The position numbers were made by a program, and so were the translations under genes. The notes beneath the pieces were generated by a model. The model made no database searches. It was not told where the DNA came from and saw only the letters and a program-made list of their open reading frames with translations. Below are positions 18,875-31,322 of a stretch of DNA of 64,000 bases, in pieces (the stretch's first letter is position 1; each line of letters begins with the position of its first letter). The stretch lies in assembly GCA_964059195.1 (NCBI GenBank), contig CAXKWD010000007.1, positions 58,901,163-58,965,162 of the forward strand. Reading direction: 5' to 3'. The stretch is from Ectobius pallidus. Lineage: Eukaryota; Arthropoda; Insecta; Blattodea; Ectobiidae.

Positions 18875-20750
18875 TTAAAATGTTCTAATTAGGAAGCTGG
18901 GGAAAAAATAGGTCAAGGCTTCTAGGCTTGATGAAATTTCTTGGAAGAAATGCCTTGTAATATTCAGGAATGGGACATTAGATTTCTGTAATATTTTACA
19001 TGCATTAATATGCTGTAGGTGCACTTCCCATGTTGAACAGAATAGTCCTAAGCCCTTGAATTTAGTATCAGCATACACCATATCATTGGGAATATCATTT
19101 GGCAGTTGTAATAACTCCTTCATTGCCCCTCGCACCATGATATCTGCATCTGCGATGAACTTATGAGGGATTTTTTTAGGCTGGACTGTCTGAAATGGAT
19201 ATACCAAACTAGGACATATCGAGGTGTTTATTATGGTGAATTTCTGATCTGCCTGCAAGTGTGGTGATGAAATAAGGAGTTCCAAGTTCAGTTTCAGCTT
19301 ACTCAGGGTTGTAAGAGAGTCAAAATTTATTTTGTCACAGAAGTTAACACCTAAATAGCGAATGCAGGCTCCTCTTTTCAAGCAAGGCAATGCCATTCCT
19401 GGCGAAATTTGAAAATCATTTTCAGATAATTCACCCTTTTCAATACATATTCCCTTGCATTTGTTAATATTAATGTCTAAGCCAATTTCATTAAACTGCT
19501 GAATAGCATGGCGTACGAGGATTGCAGCTGAAATTTTATCTTTACCTATGATTGCTATGTCGTCAGCAAATCCCAATACAGTTAATCTCTCCTGAGATGG
19601 ACTTAATTTAAAACCGTATTTTAAAGCTAGGCTGTTTTCACTAAGTTCGTTGAAAATATGATCTACTGACAAATTGAACAATGTTGGTGATAAAGGTGAA
19701 CCTTGTAATACACCTCTGGAAATGGTTATAGGCTTGGTTTTAGTTCCTTTTGACTGAATCTGAGTTATGTTACCTGTTTGAAAGTTAATTATTAGATCTG
19801 TAAGTTTCGTAGGAATTGGCAGCGATTTTAAAGTATTTTCAAGATGCCCATGACCTACATTATCAAATGCTTTCCTTATATCAAGGAAGATAACACTCAG
19901 ATTGGTTTTCTTAGTTTTGGCTTCAAGCAACAGAGAGTCAAGCAAAGCAGTGTTGACATGAGTACCTGAAGAGTTGGTGAAACCTCGTTGATTTGGATTA
20001 AAACAGACATATTCACGGAGACGCTTGTCAAGAACACGTTCAATTATCCTTCGTATCACAGAACAAATCGTAATAGGTCTCCAGTTCGTTATGTCCATGG
20101 TATTACTACCTTTATGAATTAAAATTGTTCTGGCTTGTTTGAGCTGTATGGGGACAAATCCAGTCCTTAGCATGTGTGTTGCTATGAAAGCTATTAATTC
20201 AAATGCAATTTTGTTTTTAATAACTCTAACAATTACATGATCTGGCCCAGGTGCAGTATCGATTGCTATTTTATTGATGGCTTCTTCTATTTCACTAGCA
20301 TCAACAACTTCTGAGAAGATCTTCTCAGCTTCAGTTCTTTCTTGTGGTGTCAGACTGGCAGTATATTCTGTCCGAACCATGTGGTTAGGTTTTCCATGAG
20401 TCTCCGAAAAATATTTGAATAGTTCCTCTGATGGAATTGTACACATTTCTGCATTAGATTTTAATACAGATCTTATAGCTTTTCGCCGCTGATTGTAAAA
20501 ATGTTACTGTGTTAGTTGATATTTATATTTTTCCTTTCTTTTTTGTCTATCCCGTTTTGTTGCTCGTTCTGGATTAGATGTTTGGTTATATTTCCTTTGA
20601 TTATCCGTGTTGTTCTGACTTTTTCTGTATTGGTAATATTTCCGGGCTGGATGCTTAGGCCCTGGTAGCTGATCGAGTGCTGTACTCAAAAACTTAATCC
20701 AGTCTCCCACGTTCTGTTCAAATGTTTCATCTGTTCTGGCCTAACTGAGG
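18875..20750 (-). pseudogene. LINE reverse transcriptase, R2-like, truncated at both ends
   Basis: The main frame 20446-18875 (523 codons) carries RT motifs: TAPGPDHV, NWRPITICSVIRRIIERVL, NPNQRGFTNSSGTHVNTALL, VIFLDIRKAFDNVGH (A), GVLQGSPLSPTLFNLSVDH (B), GFADDIAI (C) and RYLGVNF. Upstream, frame 20710-20504 (DWIKFLSTALDQL, GPKHPARKYY) is the usual N-terminal linker; it joins as QRRKAIRSVL after a shift near 20500. The RT and linker resemble R2-group elements, which carry a C-terminal restriction-like nuclease; that part is missing here. The clade is my reading of motifs only. The 5' junction with another LINE is near 20745. Confidence 0.78.
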
Positions 20751-20811
20751 AGTATACCAATTCTTTGTTACCTTTATCTTACAACTACCATTATTAATGT
20801 TTACCGTATTT
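20751..20811 (-). pseudogene. LINE B fragment, linker after endonuclease
   Basis: On the minus strand this reads NINNGSCKIKVTKNWYTPQL and continues in frame from NNIPLKNCTV at 25.39-25.43 kb once the hAT and the pogo-type MITE are taken out. A (K).WYTP.L motif is typical of the linker between endonuclease and RT in APE-type LINEs. Confidence 0.6.
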
Positions 20812-20813
20812 CA

Positions 20814-21846
20814 CCGCATAATCGTCGCATTTTTTAGGCCATTTTTCCCCGTGTGAAAACACAGTGCGACCATTATGCGAGGAAAGGCTGGAACTAATAT
20901 GTGTAGGCCTACAGTATATATACCTTACAACGAAAGAAAAAAAGTATTATTAAACTACCAGAGCACTTGACTATTTACAGTTGCAGAGTTATTAAACTGC
21001 ATGTGCAATGAAATTACGTCAATCATATAAATTCGCGGAAAGACGATCAATCCGAAATAAAGTTACAATTACTTTGTATTATTGTGTTTACCTGTAAATA
21101 TTACGATTGTGAACATTTATTCGACACGATGTCTTGTAATACTAACAACATACTTCCACAACATGTTTTTGTTATTATTATTCTTTGTCCAATGATTCAC
21201 GGCAGAGCCGGTATCGCGCGTCTTCCCTACAGTTGCATCAGAACCCCGCCATCCGCACCTCGTGCCGTCTGTTGGAAATCCCCGTCTTCTTGACGCTCTT
21301 TACAATGATTTTTCCATGGGAAATGTGATTGAAACTTTAAATGACACATGAATTAATGAGTCCTAATGATGTGCGCTGCTGAATGCTATTTTAGTTTGTG
21401 CCAATCTCGTTCAAGTTTTTCGTTCACTGAAAACTCCCTGGTTTATATTTTCTTCCGCGAATGCAATTACTTTCAAATGAAAACTCACAGTATAATTCCT
21501 ATTTCTTCCCTTTTTCTACAAGTGTAGTGTACTGAAACTGACCCAAATGGTGTTACCGCAATTTCTCGTGAATTGCCACCCCTACCCCTTGCTATTGTGT
21601 CAAGCTAGCGGTCACCGGTCAGCACATTCATTAACCTTGAATGCATCGGGTGGAGGATAACGGTGCTCTAGATTGCAGTGGCGGCGTGTCAGTTATAAAT
21701 TTCTGAATCATCGTGAAAGAGAGAATAATGTCAAAATATCCGTGCGACGATTATGCGATGAAATTTTTATAGGCTACACCAATTTTGGACTGAAAAATCA
21801 AGGTGCGACGATTATGCGGTGGCGACGATTACGCGATGAAATACGG
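20814..21846. mobile_element. About 1-kb pogo/Tigger-type non-autonomous element (TA target)
   Basis: The ends are CCGTATTTCACCGCATAATC and, from the right, CCGTATTTCATCGCGTAATC, each next to TA (20812-20813, 21847-21848). The motif CGCATAATCGTCGCA recurs near the right end as sub-terminal copies. No transposase frame is present. The LINE reading frame on either side rejoins when this element and the adjacent hAT are removed, confirming the insertion. Confidence 0.75.
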
Positions 21847-21855
21847 TACTGTACA

Positions 21856-24800
21856 CAGGGGCGCCGACTTATAAAAAATATTGGGGGGGCCCATACCGGG
21901 GTCCTGCCCCGGGAAATTTTCTAAATTTTAGATGAAAATTAGTGAGTTTTTAAGTTTTTTTTAAGTATTTTAGAGTCATATGATCAATATTAGAACCCCG
22001 AAAACTCGACTCTCTATAACTCCACACTCCGGGAAACTCGACAAGCCTGAAACACTTTTTGGCTTTGAAAAAAGAAACAAAACATAAACACGCACGGTAT
22101 TTTCGTAAAAAGCTAATTTAATTTACAGTAATAATTATGCTTATAGACTATTTATTACAGAGCAGTGAATATATAGCTCTGAAAAGACTGAAATTATATT
22201 TAAATAAATCCTAAACTATCATTAAAAGAATAAAACATAAAATATTGCTGTCGCACAGTAACAGCACTTTGATTAATAAGTGAAATAGCTAATTTAAGCT
22301 TACTTTGAATAAGGCTGAGGGTTCATTCAATAAAAACAATATCTCAAAGTTAATGCTTTAATACAGTTAATAAAGTTAATACAGTAGGCCTATGCCTAAT
22401 ACTTTCAGTCAAAAAGTATGTAAATAACGGGCTTTAATTGGGTCTTACACCCTAAAAATATTTAAGTATTTCAAAATAACTAATACAGTACTATAGTAAT
22501 ATAGAAATACAGTACTAAACTAGTACTAATATTTCAAAACTGAAAATTTAACATTCTGTATGTATTTAATTCTCTATTTTATAAAGATTTTTAATATTGC
22601 TCTAAATACCATTATTAGGGCTAGAGTGTCTTTAGAAAGGTGCAAATGTCGACCGTCTGACTGGATTACTGAATATGAAGTCGTTGATGACTGGTCGGAT
22701 ATCCAATTCATCCAAAACATCTCGATGGGCTTGAAGAACAGCCAAGTTGTTCAATCGCTTCTGTCCCATTGTTGATCGGAGATATGACTTCAGACATCTA
22801 AGGGCGCTAAATGACCGTTCTGCTCTTGCTGTCGTGATTGGAACTACTTGGAGAAGCTTAATGCACTTCACTACTTCACATAACATTTCTCCAACTGCAG
22901 GCTCTTGTGTAATGTACTTTCTCACATCACGCATGTTTTTTAAGACCAGTTGTTTTTTATTAGCGATATCGGATAACATATTCAAGTGTAAGCGCAGTCT
23001 CTCAATGTCTAGGTCATTTTTGAAAAACTCAGTTGATTTTTCAAAATTTGTTTCACCTCTGTTTACTAAAAGCAAGCACTCTTGTTCAACTGCAATGACC
23101 TGTGTGAGTCCAGTTGATGCAAACCGCTCAGTAATGCAAGATTGCACCGTTTCACAAACTTCAATGTAAATAGCTTTGTAGTATTCCTTTGGGGTTTTGA
23201 AAGTGTGCGGTGAGCTGGCTTCGTTGTTTTCATACTTCTTTGGTATACGTCGATTCCGAGGAAGCGAAGGATCATCAACTTGTGAAGGTTTTTCTTTTAA
23301 ACACAATTCCCAAAAGTGTTCAAAACTATCACGCCTTCCATTCAATATACAAATCAAGCCCTCATATATTTTTTCCAGATCAGCAACACTTAGATGAGGG
23401 CATTGAATTTTTTCATTGACATCCTCTACTGGGTGCATTGCATGGCAATAAAGACGTAAAAAGAAATAAATTTTGAATTGTAACATTGACTCAAGGTAGC
23501 CTGCACATTTGTAACCTGCCTCTGTTTTGTCCTCTGCAGAAAATGTTTCAAAAAACTCTAGAAGTTCTTCAAAGTTTTTCAATATTCTCAAGATACTAGA
23601 AGCTCGCATAGTCCATCGAGTCGGGCAAAGGGGTCGTAGACCAGCTTGGTCGTTGGTGCTCTCACAGCGTATGCTTCTGAAAAGTCCCATCCTTTTGTTG
23701 GATTCCCTTACGGTGTTTATTAAGTCCTTGGCTAAGGCCATAATATCCCTCATAGACGTAAGATGGCGGAGACTGTCTACAACTGCCAAGTTTAAACTGT
23801 GAGCAGTGCAGTGCACATAACGTGCTTTTGGTTGTATATCCAAAACTAACTTTTTTAGTCCTTTGAACTTACCTCTCATATTCGAGGCACCATCATAGCA
23901 CTGTCCTCTTAAGTTATCCATTGACAAATCAAGACGAGCAAATACGTCTTTTAAAAAACTAAACAGAGTTTGTGATTCAGTGTTGGGGGTCTCGTATAAG
24001 CCAATAAAGTCTTCGTTGATAATTAAGGAATCATTGACAGTACGAATACAAAATGACACTTGTTCGTGAATCGAAGAATCACTTGTTTCGTCAACCATAA
24101 TAGAAAAATGTTCAGTCTTCTTGATTGAAGCCAATACTTTTCTCAACACAGACTTTCCTAGTAGATCAATGATCTCGTTTTGAATATCGCGGGACGTCCA
24201 CTTATACCCCGAATGCCCTAACCAATCTTTTAACTCAGGTACGTCATTCTTTCGGAGTTCCAACAATTGAAAAAAATTTGAGTTTACATCTTCGTGCCCT
24301 CTAATTGCACGGTAGTAAAAATTGTCTCAAGAGCTAAACGGCCTTTCTTCATATCACTATCTAACTGTTCATTCAATTGGGAGGCCACACTTCGGTTAGT
24401 GGTGGCATTTAGTTTCAGAACACCTTCTTTATGCGTAAACGTATTTTCATGAAGACGGAATTTTTCCAAAGCCTTTTTCCAGTTAGAAAACCCTACGGAA
24501 ATAAATACATCTTCTTTTTTTGAAGAAAATTGTAATAGATTTTTAGCATCTGCCTCTTTGCAGGTTTTGCAAAAAACTTTTTCGGTAGATGCTTCATATT
24601 CTAGCCATGTATATTTGATCAACCAAGACTTCTGAAATGATCTTCCCTTACCGGATTGTCCAGGTTTTGGCTGTGAACAGTTCTCGCCTGAAGACGACGA
24701 AGCAATTGACGACACAATTATTGTCGGAGGTTGACTTGCAGTATCATCAACTTCCAAGCGCACCTTTTTGGTAACAAATTTATCCATTGCAAACTTAATT

Positions 24801-25385
24801 CACAATACACTAAGAGACTAAAGTAAATGAATAAAATATAGTCATATAAAAGAGTCCACTAAACACTAAAGTCGGAACGCTAAACACGTCTGCAGCATGC
24901 ACTGAACGAAACTATCCACACTGAATGACTGCTCCAGCAGGGTGGGCTTTATATAGCAACGGCGTCGTAATGTCTCGAAGCGTCAAGGCGACGCGAGGTG
25001 GAGGGTTCCAGGCACATCTGCTCCAGTCCTTTTGATGTCGCCGCGGCCGCAGCACTGGCCCGCCAGACCTTACACGAAGGTTCGCGCACCGGGACAAATT
25101 CTAAGTGTGCCCGCAGCACCGTAACACTATCATGATTCACACCACTCATTTTCAGTTAACCTGCTTACTACCGTAATAATTATTTGTTTTAACTCATTAC
25201 TGAATGTATTTTAAAAGGTAACTATCGTCAAACAAGGAAAATAAAAAATACCAACATAATTTTGTGATTTTACAAAGCATAATATAACTAATAATTTTCT
25301 TAAATTATTGGGGGGGCAGAGCCCCCCCAAACGAATTTTTGAGGGGGCTCGGGCCCCCTCAGGCCCCATGGAGTCGGCGCCACTG
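21856..25385. mobile_element. 3530-bp hAT transposon with 8-bp duplication
   Basis: The TIRs are CAGGGGCGCCGACT and its near complement AGTCGGCGCCACTG. The 8-bp duplication ACTGTACA is at 21848-21855 and 25386-25393. G- and C-rich runs lie just inside both ends. It inserted exactly beside the pogo-type MITE, within LINE B. CpG-rich sequence at 24.95-25.14 kb may be its promoter. Confidence 0.92.
22632..24787 (-). pseudogene. hAT transposase (TTF/ZMYM-like), frameshifted
   Basis: The N-terminal frame 24787-24284 (MDKFVTKKVRL) includes a TTF-type zinc finger (WLEYEASTEKVFCKTC, then NWKKALEKFRLHENTFTH). The second frame, 24266-22632, has ASIKKTEHFSIMVDETSDSS, GQCYDGASNMRGKFKGLK, CTAHSLNLAVVDS and the C-terminal dimerisation segment VPITTARAERSFSALRCLK. 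Between them the expected AIRGHEDVNSNFFQLLELRK is present in a third reading, so a small deletion or shift near 24290-24310 breaks the gene. Otherwise the transposase is nearly complete. The family catalyses cut-and-paste transposition with 8-bp duplications, which agrees with the flanks. Confidence 0.88.
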
Positions 25386-25393
25386 ACTGTACA

Positions 25394-26296
25394 ATTCTTC
25401 AATGGAATGTTATTTTCAAAAATATCTAAGAATATGGAGAAAAATTTGTTAAAAACAACATCTGAGGGAAAATGAGTTAGCCTACTAAACATGACATTCC
25501 AATTAATGCTACCTAAAGCGTTCCTAAATCGGTCAATTTTCTCTTTACTTTTTGGCCTTGAAGTCACAGTTTTTAAGGTTGGAGTAGAATAGTTAACTAA
25601 AGCATTACTGATACCAATATATACTGTGCCATGATCAGAAAATGGAAAACTAACTACATCGGAATACCAGTAGGCTCTATTAATATTTGTAAATACATTG
25701 TCAAGGCATGCTAAGCCCCTAGTGGATTTATAGTTGACATAGTTAAAGTTAAATTACCGTAGTATATTTTTTAACTCTATCACAGTTTTCTTGTCTTGCA
25801 GTACATCAAAGCATGAGTTGACATCTCCTCCAATTACAATTTTAAACTTTTCCCACTTCGTATTACAGAAAAACGTTAATAGGTCTTCAAGTTTCTCAAG
25901 GAATAGATAGGGGTCTCCTATTGGAGAACTATAGACTACTACTATTATTAATTTAAGGTGGTCAAATACTAATCCTGTGGTTTCAAAATGTAATTCATCG
26001 CAAAATATATTAAGATCCAATCTACTACAACTGTTGGCAAGAGGGGTTTTAACATAATTGATACTCCACGATGCAGGTGATTTTCCCTACTGAAACTATT
26101 AATTAAAGTGAAGTCTTCTATTATCTTGTATCTAAGTTCTTCCTTTTTGCACCAATGCTCATCTAAACAAAGAACATTAAACACGTTATCATTTGCAAAT
26201 TCATTGATAATTAAATTCTTTTCTCCAATACCTTGAATATTGAGATAGCCTATTCTAAACTCATCTTTTGAAAGTTCCCTAGATCCATAACTTATT
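25394..26296 (-). pseudogene. LINE B endonuclease domain (APE type), decayed
   Basis: From 26290 downward the pieces read FRIGYLNIQGIGEKN, NVLCLDEHWCKKEEL, SFSRENHLHRGVSIML, VVVYSSPIGDPYLFLEKL, KIVIGGDVNSCFDVL, CLDNVFTNINRAYWYSD and FPFSDHGTVYIG. After that come RFRNALGSINWNVMF and FNKFFSIFLDIFENNIP. These are the ordered motifs of an exonuclease-endonuclease-phosphatase domain (GD.N, then SDH) plus linker. Several shifts are present. The frame continues at 20811 beyond the nested hAT and MITE. Confidence 0.78.
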
Positions 26297-26340
26297 AAGT
26301 GCCAGTATGGTACTTTATGAGATTGTGTGGGGGACGAAAA

Positions 26341-26388
26341 ATGTCTGTCCGTCTGTCTGTCCGTCTGTCTGTCCGTCCGTGTGTCTGT
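26341..26388 (+). repeat. (CTGTCCGT)n microsatellite
   Basis: Alternating CTGT, CCGT and CTGTCCGT units run for about 48 bp. Confidence 0.85.
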
Positions 26389-26392
26389 ACGC

Positions 26393-27150
26393 GCTCTAAC
26401 TCAAATACGCTTTTTCGGATTTTCATGAAACTTGGAAAACACATTTATAATGTCAATGGGAAGACCCCTATTGATATTGAACCAAATCGGTTCACCGGTA
26501 CCGGAGTAATGCCCAATTTAGTGCCTATTTTAATAGATTATGGCGCCTTTCTAATAGAAAGGCGCCATAATTCAAATACGCTGTATCGGATTTCCATTAA
26601 ACTTGGTATACGCATTTATGACATCCATGAAAAGTACTCTGTTAAATTTGAACCTAATCTGTTGACCGGTACCGGAGTAAAACCCAATTTAGTGTATATT
26701 TTAAAGGCGCAATAGCTCAAATACGCCTTATCGGATATTTATGAAACTTCGTATACGCATTTATACTATCCATGGAAAGACGTCTGTTGGTGTTCAACCA
26801 AATCGGTTGGCCAGTACCGGAATAATGCCCAATTTATTGCCTTTTATGTTAATATATGAGAAGTCGCGATAACTCAAATATGCTTTATTGGATTTTCCTG
26901 AAACTTTGTATACCCATTTATAATGTACATGGGAAGACGTCTACCGATATTGGACCAAATCGGTTGTCCGGTACCGGAGTAAAACCCAATTTAGTGTCTA
27001 TTTTAAAAACGCGGTAACTCAAATACGCTTTACCGGATTTTTATGGAATTTGGTATACACATTTATAGTGTTCATGGGAAGAGGTCTACTGATACTGGAT
27101 GAAATCGGTTCACCTGTTTCGGAGTAATGCTCAATTTGGTGCCTATTTTA
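26393..27150 (+). repeat. Five tandem diverged 145-170-bp monomers
   Basis: Units start near 26396, 26567, 26712, 26869 and 27013. Each begins with (A)ACTCAAATACGCTTT and has CGGATTTTCATGAAACTTGG, a GGGAAGAC block, CCAAATCGGTT, CCGGTACCGGAGTAA and CCCAATTTAGTGCC(T)ATTTT. The long plus-strand ORF crossing two units (26299-26715) is repeat-derived and I do not treat it as a gene. Confidence 0.82.
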
Positions 27151-27321
27151 TGATAATATACGTATTCGAAAGAATTTATATAAAAAAAAAGCAAATCATT
27201 TATCATGACAACATAGTCAATTGTTTTACTGTGATATTTTACGGCTTTGGAAATTAAAATAGAGATAGCTATGACCAAAAACACTATTGTTTTACATGCG
27301 CTTATAACTTACAACTAGACC

Positions 27322-27400
27322 GTTAAACTGACCCAGGTGACCGAGATGGTAACGTTTTGGCCTCACGTTATGGAGTTCCATGGTTCAAATCCCGAAACCA
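27322..27400 (+). repeat. tRNA-derived SINE-like head
   Basis: GTGACCGAGATGGTAACG resembles a tRNA 5' half with an A-box-like region. It is followed 30 bp on by ATGGTTCAAATCCCG, a perfect B box (GGTTCAAATCC). Pairing is too irregular for a tRNA gene, so it is best read as a SINE head. Confidence 0.55.
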
Positions 27401-28576
27401 GCCAATTTCACTTTCTTTTTCGTATTTTTATGTGAGTGTGCAATTGTCAAGATATCAAAAATCTGTACAGTTCAGCTGATGCTGGAAGATTTTAATCTGA
27501 TTTGAAAAGAAAACTAGACCTTTGTTCTTCCCTAAGCCCTGCTTAATGAATAAATCTGGAGCTTAACTTTTAAATCAATTAAAAAAACATATTCTGCATA
27601 TCATAATTGCAGTCATAACTGATTAAAAAAAACATACTGGCACTTTTTTACATCAGTTTACCTGATTTTATTTTATTAATTGAATTACATTGTGGTATCA
27701 CATTAGTTGCATCTATTTTTGATTGGAAGCCTTGTGAATTTATGTGCATTACACATAGATTTGCAGTTTTCCCAGTTTTCAGGGAGTAATTTTTATTTTC
27801 TGTTCCGTTTTTTATAAGAGGTGTAATAGATCTGTTGGTTTGACAATTTTTAGAGTTTTGATTTGTGTTTGATTTAGTTGTCTTTAAATTTAACAAGTTA
27901 TGAGAGTCACCATCTGATGTAGTCACCAGTTTACCTGTTTCTTACAGAGGCTTATTACATGATCTATTGCCCTTCCGAGCAGATGTGATCCCTTCCTATT
28001 GAGGTGAAGTCTATCTCTCGCTAAGCAGCTGCTATCCATATACTTGTTGACATCGAAGTAGACTGTTTTTAGAGTTCTACACGTCTATCAAAGAGAGTTA
28101 TTTATACATCATGCCTATGTAGTATGCTGTTTACAACCACACAAGCTTTAGGAAACATGCGTTCTGTTGCCCTGATTAGGTCATATGTCTCTGCCATTAC
28201 TTCATCCAGGCTGTTCAAGCTTTTTATATTGTTTGTGCCGACATGTATCATTATTATTTTCGGATTGAGCTGTTTGCAGGTTCCGCCTCCACCCTCCCTT
28301 CTTCTTGCTGTTCACATATTTTGTTTTTCAACTGCTCTGTTCTAATACCCCTGTAGACCTTTACTTCTGCCTCCCTTACCTTAACATGCTTCAAGATGGA
28401 GTCCCCTATCACTTGAAATTCTCCTTGGGTCACCTCCTTGGTCACTGATGCTTGGTTAGGGTTGACCCATTTGAATTTGTTGAAGTTGGGCTTAGTCCTT
28501 TCATATGCTGGTTGCCTTATATTTATATCTTCATTTCCCTTATTCCATTTCATTGGGCTATTTGTTGTTTCATATA

Positions 28577-31322
28577 AGGTAAGAGCGGGTAATACCACGC
28601 ACTTTTTCAAAAGTAAAAGAAAAATACACTAGAAATGCCAGTTATTAGCTAAAATTCACTGTTTGTACAAGGAATAACGTTTATTTATTATAGAACGAAT
28701 TTCATTGGAAGTTTATAATTGAAGCTAAAACTCAAGGCAACATTTACAACAAATCAATTCATATAATATTATCATTGATTATCGAATTATGTTATACATT
28801 ATCATGCTAATAGGCACTATAGACTATATTATTGATACTACTGGGACCTATTTTAACATGAAATATTGTGAATTCGATTTTCAATTGTTTTTGTAGATGT
28901 TTTCAATTAAAGATGCATTAAGGTGCAATTATAAAACATACATTGAAAAATATTTAAATATTTAATTGCAACTATTCTATTCAAGAGAACTTACTTTTTA
29001 TTTAACAATTTTTTTCTTTTTGTTTGCTAGACGACCACAAAGGGCACACTTGTCATTGTAAATTCAACAACTCTCATGTAGCCACCTGAGACAATCTTTG
29101 CACTTGATCCAGTCCGATTTCTTGGTTGTCTCGGAATAAGTTTCCAGACACTCGACACATTCATTTTCGTCGAATCCAATAAAATTGGTTCGTCTTCATC
29201 TTCGGTAGAAGAAACGTCGAAGAGTCTTTTCCTCAAAGATTTCTTTGCGACACTTTTCTTTGGTTGCTTTTGAGCCTCCATTTTCTTTCTTTCTGCAGTT
29301 TTCTTCCTCATTTCTGCTGCTTTCTTCTTTTTATCGGCTGCAGCTCTTTTTTCTTGCTTTTCCGCAATGAACTTTGGATCCGTCAGTATTGCTGCTGATT
29401 GTTTCCTAGCCACTTTACTCGGCCCAGGATTTGGAACAGGCGAAACCTTGTTCAGCAACTTTGTTGGAGTTGGTTTTGGTTCTGCAGCTGTGGAAACTGG
29501 GGAAGGTTCGTCATTGGAATCAGAGGTGGAATCTGTCTGATGGTTCTCTTGCTCCCCGCTTCCAGACTGTAGAAATGCATGCTCTGGAATTGCAGACCTC
29601 TGTAATGGAAATATTCCAGTAGCACGGAATCCTGATATTGCAATTTCTGCTGTTGCGGACCGAGACCAAGCTTTGGAAAGCAGTTCACCAAAATGGCGTC
29701 TTTCTAGCTTCCTATTAGGATTAGAAATGCCCCACTCTTCACATGCATTCTTGAAATAAGCCTTGAATGGGCCAAAAAATGCCCTATCGAGGGGTTGCAG
29801 ATAATGCGTAGTATGGCTTGGTAAACACAGTAACACAATATCATTGTCTGCTGCTTTCTGGAGCATGGGATCCATGCCCGTCGAGGATCAGCAAACACTT
29901 CCCTGATTTTTTTCTTGGAATGAAATGGTTTTCCAACTAGTCCATAAAAAGATTTGAATCAACATAGGCTGATTCCTTCTGCATTTGAATGACAGCACCG
30001 GGTGGCATTTTCTCTGTCCACACTTGTTGCTTGTGAACTCCTTTAAAAATACAATAAGCGGGAATAAATGACCCTTCTGCATTACAGCAAGCTATGACTG
30101 TAATTGTCTCTCCTCTTTCAGATGACTTTCTGACATGGACATCTTTACTCCCTTTTATGGCGATGACTTGATCGGGATCATTGTTTAATTGCAAGCCAGA
30201 CTCATCCATATTGTAAATATTTCCTGGCTTGTCCATTAGCTGATGTTCGATCATCGTCTCCTTTAACAGGTCGAAATATCCATCCACCTCCTTCACTGAC
30301 ATGCCATTGGCTCGGGCATTGGAAACACGTTCTGCTTTCCTTACAGCGAGATCTGGGTTCCTACGCATGAAGGATTTATACCAATCCTTGCCGGCAGTTT
30401 TCTTGCAGCTGTTAAATTTGTTGTTTAGTCCCATAGATTGTGCCAAGTTGAAAGCTATCTTTTTAAAATTCCTTCTAGTTGGGGCAAATCCTGCTGCTTG
30501 CAACTTCCTGACATGCTCGACTAATTTCCTTTTGGCGTCCTCACCTAAATACGACGGCTGTCCTAATCGTCCCTTTTTACAATTGTCTGTCGCTAACCTG
30601 CCATGTAGCGTTCCTTCAGGGATGTTGCATTCTCTTGCCGCTCGCCGGATAGGCATTTTTTCCACTTTTACGGCATGTATTGCCCTATCTAACTCTTCTT
30701 GCGTCCAAGATGCCCTATTGCTCTTACGGGGACCATATTTTGTCGGCATGACAATTTTTCACTGTAATGGAAAATGATTATATATTAATTTATAATATTT
30801 AAAACAAATACAGTAATTTCAACCAAATGCAGGGCTTTAATATATTTCGCTCAGCTGTGGTACGAAACTTTTATTTAAACTGCGCGGCATCACCCTCGCT
30901 ATGGCTGCGTGATATCACCCTCACTAAGAGTGCGCGGTAACTCCCCCAGTCGAACGACACACTTCAATGTTTTTTTTCATAAACAAAATTTTTAAACACC
31001 TTGTGACCGCGACTAGAATGAGTAAACAGGTTCTCCATTCATCCCCCACAGTGAAAAGGCGACCCACGAAACTCACTGAAGCAGAAAACGAAAATACCCA
31101 AGAAGGCAATAAAACTTCAAACACTTACCTCGACAATTCTTCTTACAAAACCCGGGTTTTCTTCCAATAAATCAACCAATAAACCAAATAAACTGAGAGA
31201 AACATGTGTTCACAGGTCAAAGTATAACACAACACTTGCAGAATGTGGAAAAACCGACTGGTTACTAGAATTTCAGAAGATGCGCAGTAACACCCCCCGC
31301 GTGGTATCACCCGCCCTTACCT
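28577..31322. mobile_element. 2746-bp pogo-family transposon (TA duplication)
   Basis: The ends are AGGTAAGAGCGGGTAATACC and, from the right, AGGTAAGGGCGGGTGATACC, with TA at 28575-28576 and 31323-31324. CACGC motifs and further (G)GTGATA/GTAAC subterminal repeats occur near the right end. It splits ORF1 of LINE A, whose frame resumes on the far side. Confidence 0.9.
29027..30749 (-). pseudogene. pogo-type DDE transposase, one stop and one frameshift
   Basis: The frame 30749-29937 begins MPTKYGPRKSNRASWT with a psq-type helix-turn-helix (MPIRRAARECNIPEGTLHGR). A CENP-B-like half (KDWYKSFMRRNPDLAVRKAE) follows, then the first catalytic D in NIYNMDESGLQ. A TAG after NLFMD and a slip in the A-run near 29915 lead to the second motif LLILDGHGSHAP in another frame. 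Frame 29875-29027 then carries HYLQPLDRAFFGPFK, ISGFRATGIFPL and a Lys/Ala-rich coiled tail. The architecture is standard for pogo/Tigger/jerky transposases. Two lesions make this copy inactive. Confidence 0.9.

Larger units (their letters stand above)
26297..27645. mobile_element. TIR-bordered element with tandem monomers
   Basis: The ends are AAGTGCCAGTATG and its exact complement CATACTGGCACTT. Inside are a CTGTCCGT simple array, five diverged monomers and a tRNA-like block. I could not define a target duplication. It sits precisely between two different LINE fragments. Confidence 0.6.

Noticed and set aside
24912..25149. Short GC-rich minus-strand ORFs near the hAT 5' end
   Set aside because: No motifs, and overlapping in several frames; more likely the transposon's promoter region.
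26299..26715. 138-codon plus-strand ORF
   Set aside because: It runs through a microsatellite and two tandem monomers; the repeated NSNTL and PNL(V) phrases come from repetition, not from a gene.
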